A stretch of 34,898 nt of DNA from Maribacter sp. MMG018 (GCF_018100785.1 NZ_JAGJEC010000008.1:1-34898); one strand, 5' to 3'. Positions 16,048-24,861 are shown, counted from the stretch's first letter. The notes: a model not told the origin generated them from the sequence alone. Translations and numbers: made by a program.

Positions 16048-16824
16048 CTAGTCCATTTTTTTTGCCTTCTCCCAGTAAACCTCCATTTCCTCTAAGGACA
16101 TATCTTTTAAGGAAGTACCTTGCTTGGTTGCCTCTTCCTCTAAAAATTGAAATCTCTTTGAGAACTTTTTATTGGTTCGCTCCAATGCATTTTCTGGATT
16201 TATGCCCAAAAATCGCGCATAATTTATCATTGAAAAAAGCACATCGCCAAACTCCGATTCCATCTTATCCTTATCACCTAACCTTACTTCTTCTTGCAAT
16301 TCGCCCAACTCTTCCTGAACCTTCTCAAAAACCTGCCCTGGCTCTTCCCAGTCAAAACCTACACCGGCCACTTTATCTTGTATTCTATTGGCCTTCACCA
16401 ATGCAGGCAAACTTCTTGGAACACCTTCCAACACACTTTTTTTGCCCTCTTTCAATTTTATTTTTTCCCAGTTTTGCTTTACTTCTTCCTCATTCTCTAC
16501 AGAAACGTCACCATATATATGCGGGTGCCTGTTTATCAACTTTTCGCAAATTCCATTGGCTACGTCCGCTATATCAAAATCATTGGTTTCCGATCCAATT
16601 TTTGCATAGAAAACTATATGTAACAACAAATCGCCCAATTCACCTTTTATGTCGTTCATGTCGTTATCTAAAATAGCATCACCAAGTTCGTATGTTTCTT
16701 CGATGGTAAGATGCCTTAAACTCTCCATGGTCTGTTTTTTGTCCCATGGACATTGGGTACGTAGCTCGTCCATTATTGTCAATAACCGACCAAAAGCCTC
16801 TAATTTTTCCTTTCTCGTATTCAT
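16048..16824 (-). CDS. mazG: Nucleoside triphosphate pyrophosphohydrolase MazG
   Basis: A 258-residue tandem all-alpha NTP-PPase. The first MazG domain (about 10-110) has the metal-binding EExxE (E42, E43, E46) and ExxD (E62, D65 in GELGDLL). The second (about 150-245) repeats the pattern in EELGELQEEVRLGD and FGDVLFSMINYARF. It hydrolyses canonical and damaged NTPs to NMP and PPi. The start at 16824 (MNTRKEK) is preferred over one nine codons upstream, because a -7 box lies at 16829-16836 and would place the longer start before the transcript begins. Confidence 0.94.
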   Translation of the reverse strand: MNTRKEKLEAFGRLLTIMDELRTQCPWDKKQTMESLRHLTIEETYELGDAILDNDMNDIKGELGDLLLHIVFYAKIGSETNDFDIADVANGICEKLINRHPHIYGDVSVENEEEVKQNWEKIKLKEGKKSVLEGVPRSLPALVKANRIQDKVAGVGFDWEEPGQVFEKVQEELGELQEEVRLGDKDKMESEFGDVLFSMINYARFLGINPENALERTNKKFSKRFQFLEEEATKQGTSLKDMSLEEMEVYWEKAKKMD

Positions 16825-16828
16825 GCCG

Positions 16829-16836
16829 CAAAAGTA
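16829..16836 (-). promoter_or_regulatory. -7 box TACTTTTG of mazG
   Basis: Exact TAnnTTTG match on the - strand. Only four nt separate it from the ATG at 16824, which predicts a leaderless or near-leaderless mRNA and decides the start codon. Confidence 0.5.
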
Positions 16837-16940
16837 CAAATCTATACGCACAGAAAGTGTCGTTATATTTAGTAACTTACCAAACTAGTTGCTGTTAATT
16901 GTATTTTTTTAAACAGCATTTCAATCAACAAACCAATGAT

Positions 16941-17771
16941 ATGAAGAGAAGAGATTTTTTGATTAGGTCCGGTATGCTATCCGCAGGTACTATGTTACTG
17001 CCCTCATTTAAAATACCTTCTATAGAGGAACAAAAATTCGGGGTGCAGCTATATAGTTTCAGAGATGCCATGGCCAAAGATGCTTTGGGTACCTTAAAAC
17101 AGATCGCAGCTATAGGGATCAAGGAAATAGAATCCGCAAAAAGTGCAAAGGGACATTACTATGGCCTATCCCCAAAAGACATGAAAAAGGCATGTGAAGA
17201 CCTAGGAATGAAACTTGTGAGCGGCCATGTACATTTGGACAAGAACTTTGAACGCACTATGGACGAGGCAGCCGAGACAGGCCAAGCATATCTTATTTGC
17301 TCATCGATGCCTTCAAAAGGACAAACCGTTGACAACTATAAAGCAGTCGCCGAAAAATTCAACAATGCAGGTGAGGCATGTAAATCTCTCGGCATACACT
17401 TTGGTTACCACAACCACGAATATGAATTTGAATCGGACCAAGGAAAAGTACTTTATGATGTTTTAATGGACAATACAGAACCTGATCTTGTGCATATGGA
17501 ACTGGATCTTGGTTGGGTAGTGGTCGCCGGCAAGGACCCTTTACATTATTTTAAAAAATACCCTGGACGCTTTCCTCTTTGGCATTTAAAAGACATGGAC
17601 ATGAAAAAGAAAGAAAGCACCGAATTCGGGAAAGGAGTTCTTGACATTAAAACTATGATGCAGAACCAAAAAGCCAGTGGGGTGAAACACATATTAATAG
17701 AACAGGAAGAATATGCCAGTACCCCTTTAGAAAGTATGAAACATAATATGGCATATTTAAAACGATTATAG
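16941..17771 (+). CDS. Exported sugar phosphate isomerase/epimerase-like TIM barrel
   Basis: A 276-residue protein of the xylose-isomerase-like/AP-endonuclease-2 TIM-barrel family. The start at ATG 16941 gives a Tat-like signal (MKRRDFLIRSG, then a hydrophobic stretch to about 22); longer forms would put 14 residues before it. Metal-site candidates are YHNHEYEF (H157, H159), MELDLGW (E187, D189), WHLKDMD (H215) and IEQEEY (E254). Tat export fits a metal enzyme folded before export. Homologues commonly sit with Gfo/Idh/MocA oxidoreductases and DUF1080 proteins in keto-sugar pathways; here those lie 13 kb upstream. Exact reaction unknown. Confidence 0.85.
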   Translation: MKRRDFLIRSGMLSAGTMLLPSFKIPSIEEQKFGVQLYSFRDAMAKDALGTLKQIAAIGIKEIESAKSAKGHYYGLSPKDMKKACEDLGMKLVSGHVHLDKNFERTMDEAAETGQAYLICSSMPSKGQTVDNYKAVAEKFNNAGEACKSLGIHFGYHNHEYEFESDQGKVLYDVLMDNTEPDLVHMELDLGWVVVAGKDPLHYFKKYPGRFPLWHLKDMDMKKKESTEFGKGVLDIKTMMQNQKASGVKHILIEQEEYASTPLESMKHNMAYLKRL

Positions 17772-17834
17772 TATTTCTTATTATTGAATATCATCGAAAA
17801 CCAACGTACAACTCTTTAACCAACTAAAGACCTC

Positions 17835-18719
17835 ATGAAATTTCTTTTACCATTACTTTCTTTTTTTATGGTTCATACCACAATTTTTGCCCAAAATATT
17901 ATTGCCGATGGGGCAAAACTGACTTTGGTCGCAGACAGTTTTGAGTTTACCGAAGGACCTGCAGTTGACAAAAACGGGGATGTTTATTTTACGGACCAAC
18001 CCAATGACAGAATAGTAAAGTGGAATTATAAAGACAATAAGGTCAGCGATTGGATGAAACCCAGCGGCCGTTCAAATGGTCTATACTTTGACCATCAAGG
18101 AAATCTAATTTCTTGCGCAGACGAAAAAAACGAGCTATGGAAAATAGATACCGAAAAAAGTGTTACCGTCTTAATAGATTCTTATGAAGGTAAATTATTG
18201 GGCGGGCCTAACGATTTATGGATAGATGCCCAAGGTGGTATTTATATCACAGATCCATATTACGAACGGTCGTGGTGGAAACATACAAAAGAGCAAATAA
18301 AGGAAAGGCGTGTTTATTACTACATTCCTAAAACCCAAGAAATAAAAATAGTTACCGACAGTTTTATAAATCCGAACGGGATTATAGGTTCCGCCGATGG
18401 TACGGTGTTGTACATAGCAGATATCGGTGATAAAAAAACCTACCAATACACCATTCAAAAAGATGGCAGCCTTTCGGGCAGAAAAGTTTTTTGCGAAATG
18501 GGATCCGATGGTATGACCATTGACAACCAAGGAAATGTATACCTAACCGGGGACGGAGTAACCATCTTCAATAAAAATGGAGACAAGATCCAACATATTC
18601 CGGTACCTGAAAAATGGACCGCCAATGTAACTTTCGGAGGACCATCGCAAGACATATTGTTCATTACGGCAATGGACGCTGTTTACACCTTAAAAATGGC
18701 CGTTAACGGAGTTAGGTAG
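17835..18719 (+). CDS. SMP-30/gluconolactonase/LRE family protein, exported
   Basis: A 294-residue six-bladed beta-propeller with a signal peptide ending TTIFAQ (residue 20). The divalent-metal site of SMP-30 lactonases is intact: E40 in FTEGP, N126 in GGPNDLW, N181 in NPNGI and D225 in SDGM. These enzymes hydrolyse sugar lactones such as gluconolactone. In the periplasm it could open a lactone produced by an exported sugar dehydrogenase. It follows the TIM-barrel gene by 63 nt on the same strand, and is the second gene of the 16.9-23.3 kb sugar run. Confidence 0.9.
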   Translation: MKFLLPLLSFFMVHTTIFAQNIIADGAKLTLVADSFEFTEGPAVDKNGDVYFTDQPNDRIVKWNYKDNKVSDWMKPSGRSNGLYFDHQGNLISCADEKNELWKIDTEKSVTVLIDSYEGKLLGGPNDLWIDAQGGIYITDPYYERSWWKHTKEQIKERRVYYYIPKTQEIKIVTDSFINPNGIIGSADGTVLYIADIGDKKTYQYTIQKDGSLSGRKVFCEMGSDGMTIDNQGNVYLTGDGVTIFNKNGDKIQHIPVPEKWTANVTFGGPSQDILFITAMDAVYTLKMAVNGVR

Positions 18720-18759
18720 CTCCATAAAAAACAATAAAAACCCTATCACAATTAATATT

Positions 18760-19218
18760 ATGGCCTGGAAAAATCTATTCGACAAAACAGCATCCGAAGA
18801 AACTATTGAACGGATCAATTCGCTAACTCCCGAAAAAAATCCTAAATGGGGCAAAATGAATGCTTCCCAAATGTTGGCGCACTGCAATGTTTCGTATGAA
18901 CTGGTATATACCGACAAACACAAAAAGCCAAAGGGTTTTCAGAAGTTTTTGATAAAACTATTCGCAAAAAATATCGTAGTTGGGCCAAAACCCTATAAAA
19001 AGAATAGTCGAACCTCACCTATTTTTATTATTAACGATGAAAGGGATTTTGAAAGTGAGCGCAATAGGCTTATTGCCCATATTCAAAAAACGCAACAGTT
19101 GGGAAGTGAGTATTTTAACGGTAAAGAATCACACGCTTTTGGTAAATTAAACGACAAGGAATGGAACGTTCTGTTCTCTAAGCACCTAGACCACCACCTA
19201 CAGCAATTTGATGTTTAA
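18760..19218 (+). CDS. DUF1569 protein (DinB-like four-helix fold)
   Basis: A 152-residue cytoplasmic protein matching the DUF1569 family, a branch of the DinB/YfiT superfamily of metal-binding four-helix bundles. The pattern WGKMNASQMLAHC (30-42, with H41) and the C-terminal HLDHHLQQF supply the histidines that would bind a metal. The function of DUF1569 is unknown; relatives include thiol-dependent transferases. It sits 40 nt after the lactonase gene and 55 nt before the aquaporin gene, with no obvious functional tie. Confidence 0.8.
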   Translation: MAWKNLFDKTASEETIERINSLTPEKNPKWGKMNASQMLAHCNVSYELVYTDKHKKPKGFQKFLIKLFAKNIVVGPKPYKKNSRTSPIFIINDERDFESERNRLIAHIQKTQQLGSEYFNGKESHAFGKLNDKEWNVLFSKHLDHHLQQFDV

Positions 19219-19273
19219 CACTATAAAATCCTCTTATTTTTTTATCTTAAACAGCTAAAACCAAAAAAAACAA

Positions 19274-19996
19274 ATGACCTCTTACATTTTCGAATTCATT
19301 GGCACAGCATTGTTAATATTAATAGGAAACGGAGTTGTTGCCAATGTAGTATTAAAAGGAACAAAAGGTGCCGATGCAGGCTGGACAGGCATATCACTAG
19401 CATGGGGAATTGCCGTTTTTATAGGCGTTTTTGTTTCCGCGGAGGGCAGTGGCGCCCATTTGAACCCGGCTGTATCGATTGGGTTGGCAACGGCCGGTAA
19501 ATTTTCATGGACCATGGTTCCGGGCTATGTCATAGCTCAAATTTTAGGGGCAATGATGGGCAATCTATTAATTTGGCTAACATACAAGAAACAATATGAC
19601 GCCACAGAAGACCAAGCGGCACTTTTGGCTACCTTCTGTACAGCGCCGGCCATGCGGAATCCTGGATGGAATTTGGTATCCGAGTTGATCGGAACTTTTG
19701 TCTTGGTATTCGGTGTTTTTTATATTGCAGGGGGAGCAATGGGCGACGAAATCATTTCTTTGGGATCATTAGATGCCCTACCCGTGGCTTTATTGGTAAT
19801 GGGTATTGGCTTTGGACTAGGAGGTCCAACGGGCTATGCTATTAATCCGGCAAGGGATTTTGGCCCAAGACTCTTACACGCCGTCTTGCCTTTAAAAAAC
19901 AAAGGAAAAAGTGATTGGCAGTATTCTTGGGTTCCTATTATAGGCCCTGTCCTAGGAGCTTTATTAGCCGCTTTTGTTTTTACCTTTTTAAACTAA
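19274..19996 (+). CDS. Aquaglyceroporin (MIP family, GlpF-like)
   Basis: A 240-residue channel with six hydrophobic helices and both half-helix motifs, HLNPAV (62-67, NPA 64-66) and NPARD (191-195, NPA 191-193). The Asp after NPAR is the marker of glycerol-conducting members, as opposed to strict water channels. It should pass glycerol and small polyols across the inner membrane. No glycerol kinase or dehydrogenase gene is next to it; its neighbours are glycan-processing exported enzymes, the next only 12 nt downstream. Confidence 0.93.
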   Translation: MTSYIFEFIGTALLILIGNGVVANVVLKGTKGADAGWTGISLAWGIAVFIGVFVSAEGSGAHLNPAVSIGLATAGKFSWTMVPGYVIAQILGAMMGNLLIWLTYKKQYDATEDQAALLATFCTAPAMRNPGWNLVSELIGTFVLVFGVFYIAGGAMGDEIISLGSLDALPVALLVMGIGFGLGGPTGYAINPARDFGPRLLHAVLPLKNKGKSDWQYSWVPIIGPVLGALLAAFVFTFLN

Positions 19997-20008
19997 TCCG
20001 CAACAATT

Positions 20009-20872
20009 ATGAAAACTATATTATTAAGCTTTATTCTTTGTATGACCACTTCTATTTTCGCCCAGACCGTAATTCAACTGCCTGTTGAGACCAATAATAA
20101 TGTAACATGGGAAGGTGGTGAAAAAGAATATTTTTCTGATATATGGCAAAACGAAGTTGTTACCAACGTATCCATACCGACAATGCAAGTCTTTGCACCT
20201 GAGAAACCAAATGGAAAAAGTGTAATTATCGCCCCTGGGGGAGGCCTGTATGCCCTAAGTATAAAAAGTGAGGGCACCGATGTTGCCAAATGGCTGAATA
20301 CGAAAGGAATCACCGCATTTGTGCTTAAATATAGACTTGTACCCACTGGTGAAGACGGTGTAAAAGAAATTACCGTAGAAGGCTCCACAAACCCACAACG
20401 CATTGCCGAAAGAATAAGACCCGTATTACCTCTTTCTATTGAAGATGGTCTTTCCGCTATCGAATATGTTCGTACCCACGCCTCTAAATGGCACCTTGAT
20501 CCTAAAAAAATAGGCTTTATGGGCTTCTCGGCCGGCGGAGCCGTAACCATGGGAGTAGCGTACAATTACAACGAAAAGAACAGACCCGATTTTATTGTTC
20601 CCGTTTATCCTTGGACTACTGCCCTACCTGTACAAAAAACGCCTGAAGATGCCCCGCCAATGCTGGTTATCTGTGCTACTGACGACCCATTGGGCCTCGC
20701 TGCCGGCAGCATAGAACTATATACCTCATGGTTAAAGGCGAATAAAACGGCCGGTCTTCATATGTACTCTAAAGGAGGTCATGGTTTTGGTATGAAAAAA
20801 CAAGGACTACCTTCCGACAATTGGATCCAACGTTTCTACGAATGGTCCCAATTGGAAATACCAGTCGAATAG
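20009..20872 (+). CDS. Exported alpha/beta-hydrolase, probable carbohydrate esterase
   Basis: A 287-residue protein with a signal peptide ending SIFAQ (residue 19). The alpha/beta-hydrolase triad is visible: nucleophile S174 in GFSAGG (172-177), acid D225 or D226 in ATDDP, and H258 in GGHGFG. PGGGLY (76-81) is the oxyanion-hole segment. It resembles the acetylxylan-esterase-like group that removes acetyl groups from polysaccharides in Bacteroidota glycan clusters. The next two genes encode another esterase and a GH20 hexosaminidase, which supports a glycan role. Substrate is inference. Confidence 0.85.
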   Translation: MKTILLSFILCMTTSIFAQTVIQLPVETNNNVTWEGGEKEYFSDIWQNEVVTNVSIPTMQVFAPEKPNGKSVIIAPGGGLYALSIKSEGTDVAKWLNTKGITAFVLKYRLVPTGEDGVKEITVEGSTNPQRIAERIRPVLPLSIEDGLSAIEYVRTHASKWHLDPKKIGFMGFSAGGAVTMGVAYNYNEKNRPDFIVPVYPWTTALPVQKTPEDAPPMLVICATDDPLGLAAGSIELYTSWLKANKTAGLHMYSKGGHGFGMKKQGLPSDNWIQRFYEWSQLEIPVE

Positions 20873-20959
20873 ATAAGGATAATAAAATATAATTAAGGAT
20901 TTACCCTGTATTATTCTCATGTTTATCTATAATTTCAAACTTTAAAAAACATCCATAAA

Positions 20960-21631
20960 TTGAACAATAGAATACATTTGATCAAGGTCTTGCTCGTGCT
21001 CTTTATTACCACCACCATTAAGGTAAGCGCACAAGAGGCCGCTCCATTTTTTAACGAAGTACAAGAATTGTCCAAAAAATATGACTCTATCTGGGACAAC
21101 ACGAAAGAAACTATAATATTTACAGGAAGTTCTTCTATACGCATGTGGAAAAACCTCCCTGCCCTATTCCCTAAATATCAGATTTTAAATACAGGTTTTG
21201 GTGGTTCGCAAGCATCCGATCTGCTATACTATTTAGATGATTTGGTATTAAAGTACAATCCGAAAAAAGTGTTTATATATGAAGGTGACAATGATATCTT
21301 CGCGAAGAAAAAACCCAAAGAGGTTGTATTGACAACAGAACAAATTATTGCTCGTATCAAACAAACCGACCCTACGGTAACAATCGTATTGCTTTCCACA
21401 AAACCCAGCCTGAGTAGATGGAAATTGAGAGGGAAATATAAAAAACTGAACAGAAAGCTAAGACGGTTAACTCTAAAAGATGAATCTTTGGCCTTTGTAG
21501 ATGTTTGGACCCCCATGTTGGACGGAAAAAAAGTAAAGAACGATATTTTTATATCGGATGGCCTACATATGAACCAAAAGGGATACGACCTATGGTACAT
21601 GGCCATAAAAGATTTTGTAAACAACCCATAA
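20960..21631 (+). CDS. Exported SGNH/GDSL-family esterase
   Basis: A 223-residue SGNH hydrolase. The start is a TTG at 20960, which gives a good signal peptide (hydrophobic 8-20, cleavage near VSAQ, 25); the next in-frame ATG falls inside the domain. The four blocks are present: GSSSI (56-60, nucleophile probably S58), G81/G82 in GFGGSQ, GDND (109-112, N111), and DGLH (200-203, D200 and H203). Such enzymes deacetylate sugars or lipids. It ends 9 nt before the GH20 gene, so a paired action on acetylated amino-sugar glycans is plausible. Confidence 0.88.
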   Translation: MNNRIHLIKVLLVLFITTTIKVSAQEAAPFFNEVQELSKKYDSIWDNTKETIIFTGSSSIRMWKNLPALFPKYQILNTGFGGSQASDLLYYLDDLVLKYNPKKVFIYEGDNDIFAKKKPKEVVLTTEQIIARIKQTDPTVTIVLLSTKPSLSRWKLRGKYKKLNRKLRRLTLKDESLAFVDVWTPMLDGKKVKNDIFISDGLHMNQKGYDLWYMAIKDFVNNP

Positions 21632-21640
21632 AACCATAAA

Positions 21641-23254
21641 ATGATAAGAACTGTTATTATCAGAATCACCTTTTTCTTCACCCTTGGTTTGATTGCCATA
21701 TCGTGCCAAGAAGAACAAAAGAAACGTATTCCCATGCCTTCTACAGATTTGTCAAAGGCAAGCCTAATACCAAAACCTTTAAAGATGGTACCTACCAACT
21801 CGGCATTTGCGTTAGATCAGTTCACGGCTATCTACACTCCAAAAAGTGCTACGGGTTTTGAAGAAGTCGCACATTTTTTAGCCGATAAATTAAAGGCTAA
21901 AACGGCCTTGGATATTCCTGTAAACGGACAAAACTCGAATACGATAGAACGTATCATTTACATAAACCAATCGGATAGCTTAGAATTGGACGGTGCAGAG
22001 GCATATCAACTTTATATCAACCAAGATTCCATTATACTGAATGCAAATACGGCAGAAGGTGCATTTAGGGGAATTCAGACTTTAAGACAACTTGTACCCC
22101 ATGAAAGTAATGACACCTTGGCTGCACAGAAAATTTGGCCCGTACCGTCAGGCAAAATTATAGATAACCCTAATTTTTCGTATAGGGGATCTATGTTGGA
22201 TGTTGCCCGTCATTTTTTTAGCGTAGAAGATGTAAAAAAATATATAGACCTATTGTCCTATTATAAAATAAACATACTTCACCTTCACCTATCCGATGAC
22301 CAAGGATGGCGAATTGAAATAAAATCATGGCCACGACTTACAGAAATAGGCGGAAGTACGGAAGTAGGTGGAGAAAGTGGCGGGTACTATACCCAAGAAG
22401 ATTACAAAGAAATAGTACGGTATGCCGCAGAAAGATATATGACCATTATACCAGAAATAGATATGCCCGGCCATACCAATGCCGCATCGGTCTCTTATCC
22501 CTTTTTAAATGGAAACGGAAAGACCCCAAAACTTTACGAAGGTATGCGTGTGGGCTTCAGCACCTTTGACACCAGAAAAGACACTGTCTATGCCTTTATT
22601 GACGATGTAGTACGGGAAATATCTGAAATGACACCTGGCCCTTATTTTCATATGGGGGGTGACGAAAGCCATGTAACAAAGAAAAATGATTACATATACT
22701 TTGTAAACAAAGTCGAAAAAATCGTACAGAAATATGGCAAACGTATGATCGGTTGGGACGAAATAGCCAACGCCGATATTGACTCCACATCCATATCGCA
22801 ATGGTGGGCCAGTGAAGAAAACGCAAGAAAAGCGGTTGAGAAAAATATGAAAGTGATACTATCTCCTGCTAAAAAAGCATATTTAGATATGCAATATGAT
22901 AGCCTATCTAAACTGGGCTTACATTGGGCCGCCTATATTCCCGTGGATACCGCCTATCAATGGACCCCGGAAGAATATGGCATACCTATGGAAAATATTC
23001 TTGGTGTCGAAGCTCCTTTATGGTCAGAGACCATTAGCAATATTGATGAGTTGGAATACTTGGCTTTCCCAAGAATTATAGGTTACTCCGAACTAAGCTG
23101 GAGTACTTCTGAAAATAGGGATTGGGACAATTATAAAATACGTCTTGCCGAGCAAGCTCCTTTCTTAGATAGAATGAACGTAAAATACTACCCATCGCCT
23201 TTAATAGATTGGAAGCAGAGCAGGTTTAGTTATAAAACTATCGAAAAAGACTGA
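21641..23254 (+). CDS. GH20 beta-N-acetylhexosaminidase, lipoprotein
   Basis: A 537-residue lipoprotein (lipobox IAISC, C22). The GH20 N-terminal domain spans about 40-175 and the catalytic TIM barrel about 178-510. The key pair is D341-E342 in HMGGDESH, with E342 as acid/base and D341 assisting the substrate's N-acetyl group. HLHLSDDQGWRIEI (214-227) and PEIDMPGHTNAA (271-282) are conserved blocks. It removes terminal GlcNAc or GalNAc from chitin oligomers, glycoproteins or surface glycans in the periplasm or at the cell surface. It follows the SGNH esterase by 9 nt and ends before a strong terminator. Confidence 0.96.
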   Translation: MIRTVIIRITFFFTLGLIAISCQEEQKKRIPMPSTDLSKASLIPKPLKMVPTNSAFALDQFTAIYTPKSATGFEEVAHFLADKLKAKTALDIPVNGQNSNTIERIIYINQSDSLELDGAEAYQLYINQDSIILNANTAEGAFRGIQTLRQLVPHESNDTLAAQKIWPVPSGKIIDNPNFSYRGSMLDVARHFFSVEDVKKYIDLLSYYKINILHLHLSDDQGWRIEIKSWPRLTEIGGSTEVGGESGGYYTQEDYKEIVRYAAERYMTIIPEIDMPGHTNAASVSYPFLNGNGKTPKLYEGMRVGFSTFDTRKDTVYAFIDDVVREISEMTPGPYFHMGGDESHVTKKNDYIYFVNKVEKIVQKYGKRMIGWDEIANADIDSTSISQWWASEENARKAVEKNMKVILSPAKKAYLDMQYDSLSKLGLHWAAYIPVDTAYQWTPEEYGIPMENILGVEAPLWSETISNIDELEYLAFPRIIGYSELSWSTSENRDWDNYKIRLAEQAPFLDRMNVKYYPSPLIDWKQSRFSYKTIEKD

Positions 23255-23274
23255 TCGTAAAATTATAAGCGCAT

Positions 23275-23306
23275 AAAAAAGCCCCGATGTACATCGGGGC
23301 TTTTTT
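23275..23306. terminator. Bidirectional intrinsic terminator, perfect 32-bp palindrome
   Basis: Sixteen bases (23275-23290) are the exact reverse complement of the next sixteen (23291-23306). The core is GCCCCGATGT/ACATCGGGGC flanked by six A and six T, so each strand has a GC-rich stem with a T-run. It separates the convergent GH20 and DUF5606 genes. Confidence 0.92.
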
Positions 23307-23328
23307 ATCTTGTAATAAGATCTATGTG

Positions 23329-23784
23329 CTATTTATCTTTGGCCTCCACTTCCGATTTAACCTCTTCTTTGGTTTCCTCAGCCTCTTCTTCTTTCTTTGA
23401 GAAATCTGTGATTCCCTTATCTACCAATATATTGTACCACTGAATAATCTTCTTTATATCACTGGCATATACCCTATCTTCATCGTAGTTCGGTAAAACT
23501 TCAAAGAAATATTCCTCTAATTTTATCTTTTCGTCTTTATGGCTTATAGATGTTTTTTTACCGTCCTCTTTTTCTTGAATTTTTACGAATACCTCTCTAA
23601 GAGGCAATTCTTCATCCAATGTATAGATTGCAATCTCGGAAAGTACACTGACATTGCTTCTTAAACCTACGCTTATCTTTTTACCATCCAATAAAGACTC
23701 AGCTACAAAACCGGTCCTGGTTTGGGTTATAAGCTTATACAAACCTGGTTTTCCGGCAACTGACAATATTTTTTCCAATCCCAT
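23329..23784 (-). CDS. DUF5606 domain protein
   Basis: A 151-residue protein beginning MGLEKILSVAGKPGLYKL, the hallmark of DUF5606, a family found in Bacteroidota, typically next to peptide deformylase. The body (1-125) has small-barrel-like strands and helices, and the tail (126-151) is a run of Glu and Lys that is probably disordered. No signal peptide, so cytoplasmic. Function unknown; the constant linkage with def and ruvX, as here, hints at a role in translation or basic physiology. It follows def by 62 nt on the same strand. Confidence 0.85.
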   Translation of the reverse strand: MGLEKILSVAGKPGLYKLITQTRTGFVAESLLDGKKISVGLRSNVSVLSEIAIYTLDEELPLREVFVKIQEKEDGKKTSISHKDEKIKLEEYFFEVLPNYDEDRVYASDIKKIIQWYNILVDKGITDFSKKEEEAEETKEEVKSEVEAKDK

Positions 23785-23846
23785 ATGCTTTATTTAAAAT
23801 TTTTAGTGGACAAAGATTACATTTTTCTATTGATTATGTAATCTAT

Positions 23847-24437
23847 TTAACGTCCTTTTTTTTGTTCGGGAAACCGCATTCTGTAATCTACCCTTATTTT
23901 TCCCTTGGATATATTGGACAATCTTCCTTTTAACAAGCGCTTTTTTAAAGAAGATAACTTATCGGTAAAGAGAATACCTTCTATATGATCGTATTCATGC
24001 TGAATTACCCTGGCCAAAAGACCATCATAGGTCTTTGTATACTTCTTAAAGTTTTCATCAAAATAAGTTATTTTAATGGTATCCTTTCTATTTACGTCTT
24101 CACGCACATCGGGTATACTCAGGCAACCTTCGTTAAACGCCCATTCTTCACCGGACTCCTCCTCTATATATGCATTTATAAACACCTGTTTAAAACCTTT
24201 CAGCTGTTTTTGTTCCTCTGCCGTTAGATCCTCATCATCTGAAAAAGGGGATGCATCTATTACGAACAAGCGAATGGGCAGACCTACTTGAGGTGCTGCC
24301 AACCCTACCCCACTGGCATTGTACATGGTCTCCCACATGTTGGCAACAAGCCCCTTTAGATCGGGGTAATCTTTATCTATATCTTTACCTACTTTCCTTA
24401 AAACAGGGTCTCCATAGGCTATTATCGGTAATATCAT
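23847..24437 (-). CDS. def: Peptide deformylase
   Basis: A 196-residue metalloenzyme that removes the N-formyl group from nascent proteins. The three family motifs are intact: GVGLAAPQVG (43-52), EGCLS with metal ligand C105, and HEYDH with H147, catalytic E148 and H151. A short acidic insert (about 66-78) and a basic tail are as in other flavobacterial forms. Its ATG directly abuts the TAG stop of ruvX, so the two genes are translationally coupled. Confidence 0.97.
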   Translation of the reverse strand: MILPIIAYGDPVLRKVGKDIDKDYPDLKGLVANMWETMYNASGVGLAAPQVGLPIRLFVIDASPFSDDEDLTAEEQKQLKGFKQVFINAYIEEESGEEWAFNEGCLSIPDVREDVNRKDTIKITYFDENFKKYTKTYDGLLARVIQHEYDHIEGILFTDKLSSLKKRLLKGRLSNISKGKIRVDYRMRFPEQKKGR

Positions 24438-24848
24438 CTATATATTCTTTAAATAATCCTGTAAAATAATCGTTGCACTGATTTCGTCTACCAATGCCTT
24501 ATTTTTTCTTTGTTTCTTTTTTAGTCCGCCATCGATCATACTTTGAAACGCCATCTTTGAGGTAAATCGTTCATCTTGGCGTTTGATCGGGATATTCGGA
24601 AAATGTTCTGTTAGTTTTTTAATAAACGGACCAATAAAAACCTCCGATTCCGATGGTTCATTGTTCATTTGTCTTGGCTCCCCTATGACCAACTCGTCCA
24701 CATTTTCCTCTTGTAGATACTTGGTCAAAAAAGAAATTACCTCCTCTGTACGAACCGTAGTCAAACCAGAAGCTATTATACGAAGCTCGTCCGTGACGGC
24801 TATACCCGTCCGCTTTTGTCCATAATCCAATGCAAGAACCCTTCCCAA
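24438..24848 (-). CDS. ruvX: RuvX/YqgF putative pre-16S rRNA nuclease
   Basis: A 136-residue RNase-H-fold protein. Acidic site residues are D8 (LALDYG), E93 (DERFTS) and D121 (ALVDEISA), with VIGEPRQMNNE in between. YqgF proteins take part in maturation of the 16S rRNA 5' end and were once called Holliday junction resolvases. It starts at TTG 24848; no nearby ATG would keep the first strand with D8. A -7 box lies 13 nt before this start. It is the promoter-proximal gene of a ruvX-def(-DUF5606) unit, divergent from dapD. Confidence 0.94.
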   Translation of the reverse strand: MGRVLALDYGQKRTGIAVTDELRIIASGLTTVRTEEVISFLTKYLQEENVDELVIGEPRQMNNEPSESEVFIGPFIKKLTEHFPNIPIKRQDERFTSKMAFQSMIDGGLKKKQRKNKALVDEISATIILQDYLKNI

Positions 24849-24861
24849 ACTTAATTTTTGG

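Noticed and set aside
16011..16676. 221-codon + strand frame antisense to mazG
   Set aside because: Composition is Pro/Leu/His-heavy as expected from the complement of a helical, charged gene, and mazG on the other strand has full motifs.
20074..20565. 163-codon - strand frame
   Set aside because: Antisense to the esterase gene with signal peptide and triad; no domain seen in the antisense reading.
21229..21798. 189-codon - strand frame
   Set aside because: It spans the SGNH/GH20 junction on the other strand; both of those genes carry intact catalytic motifs.
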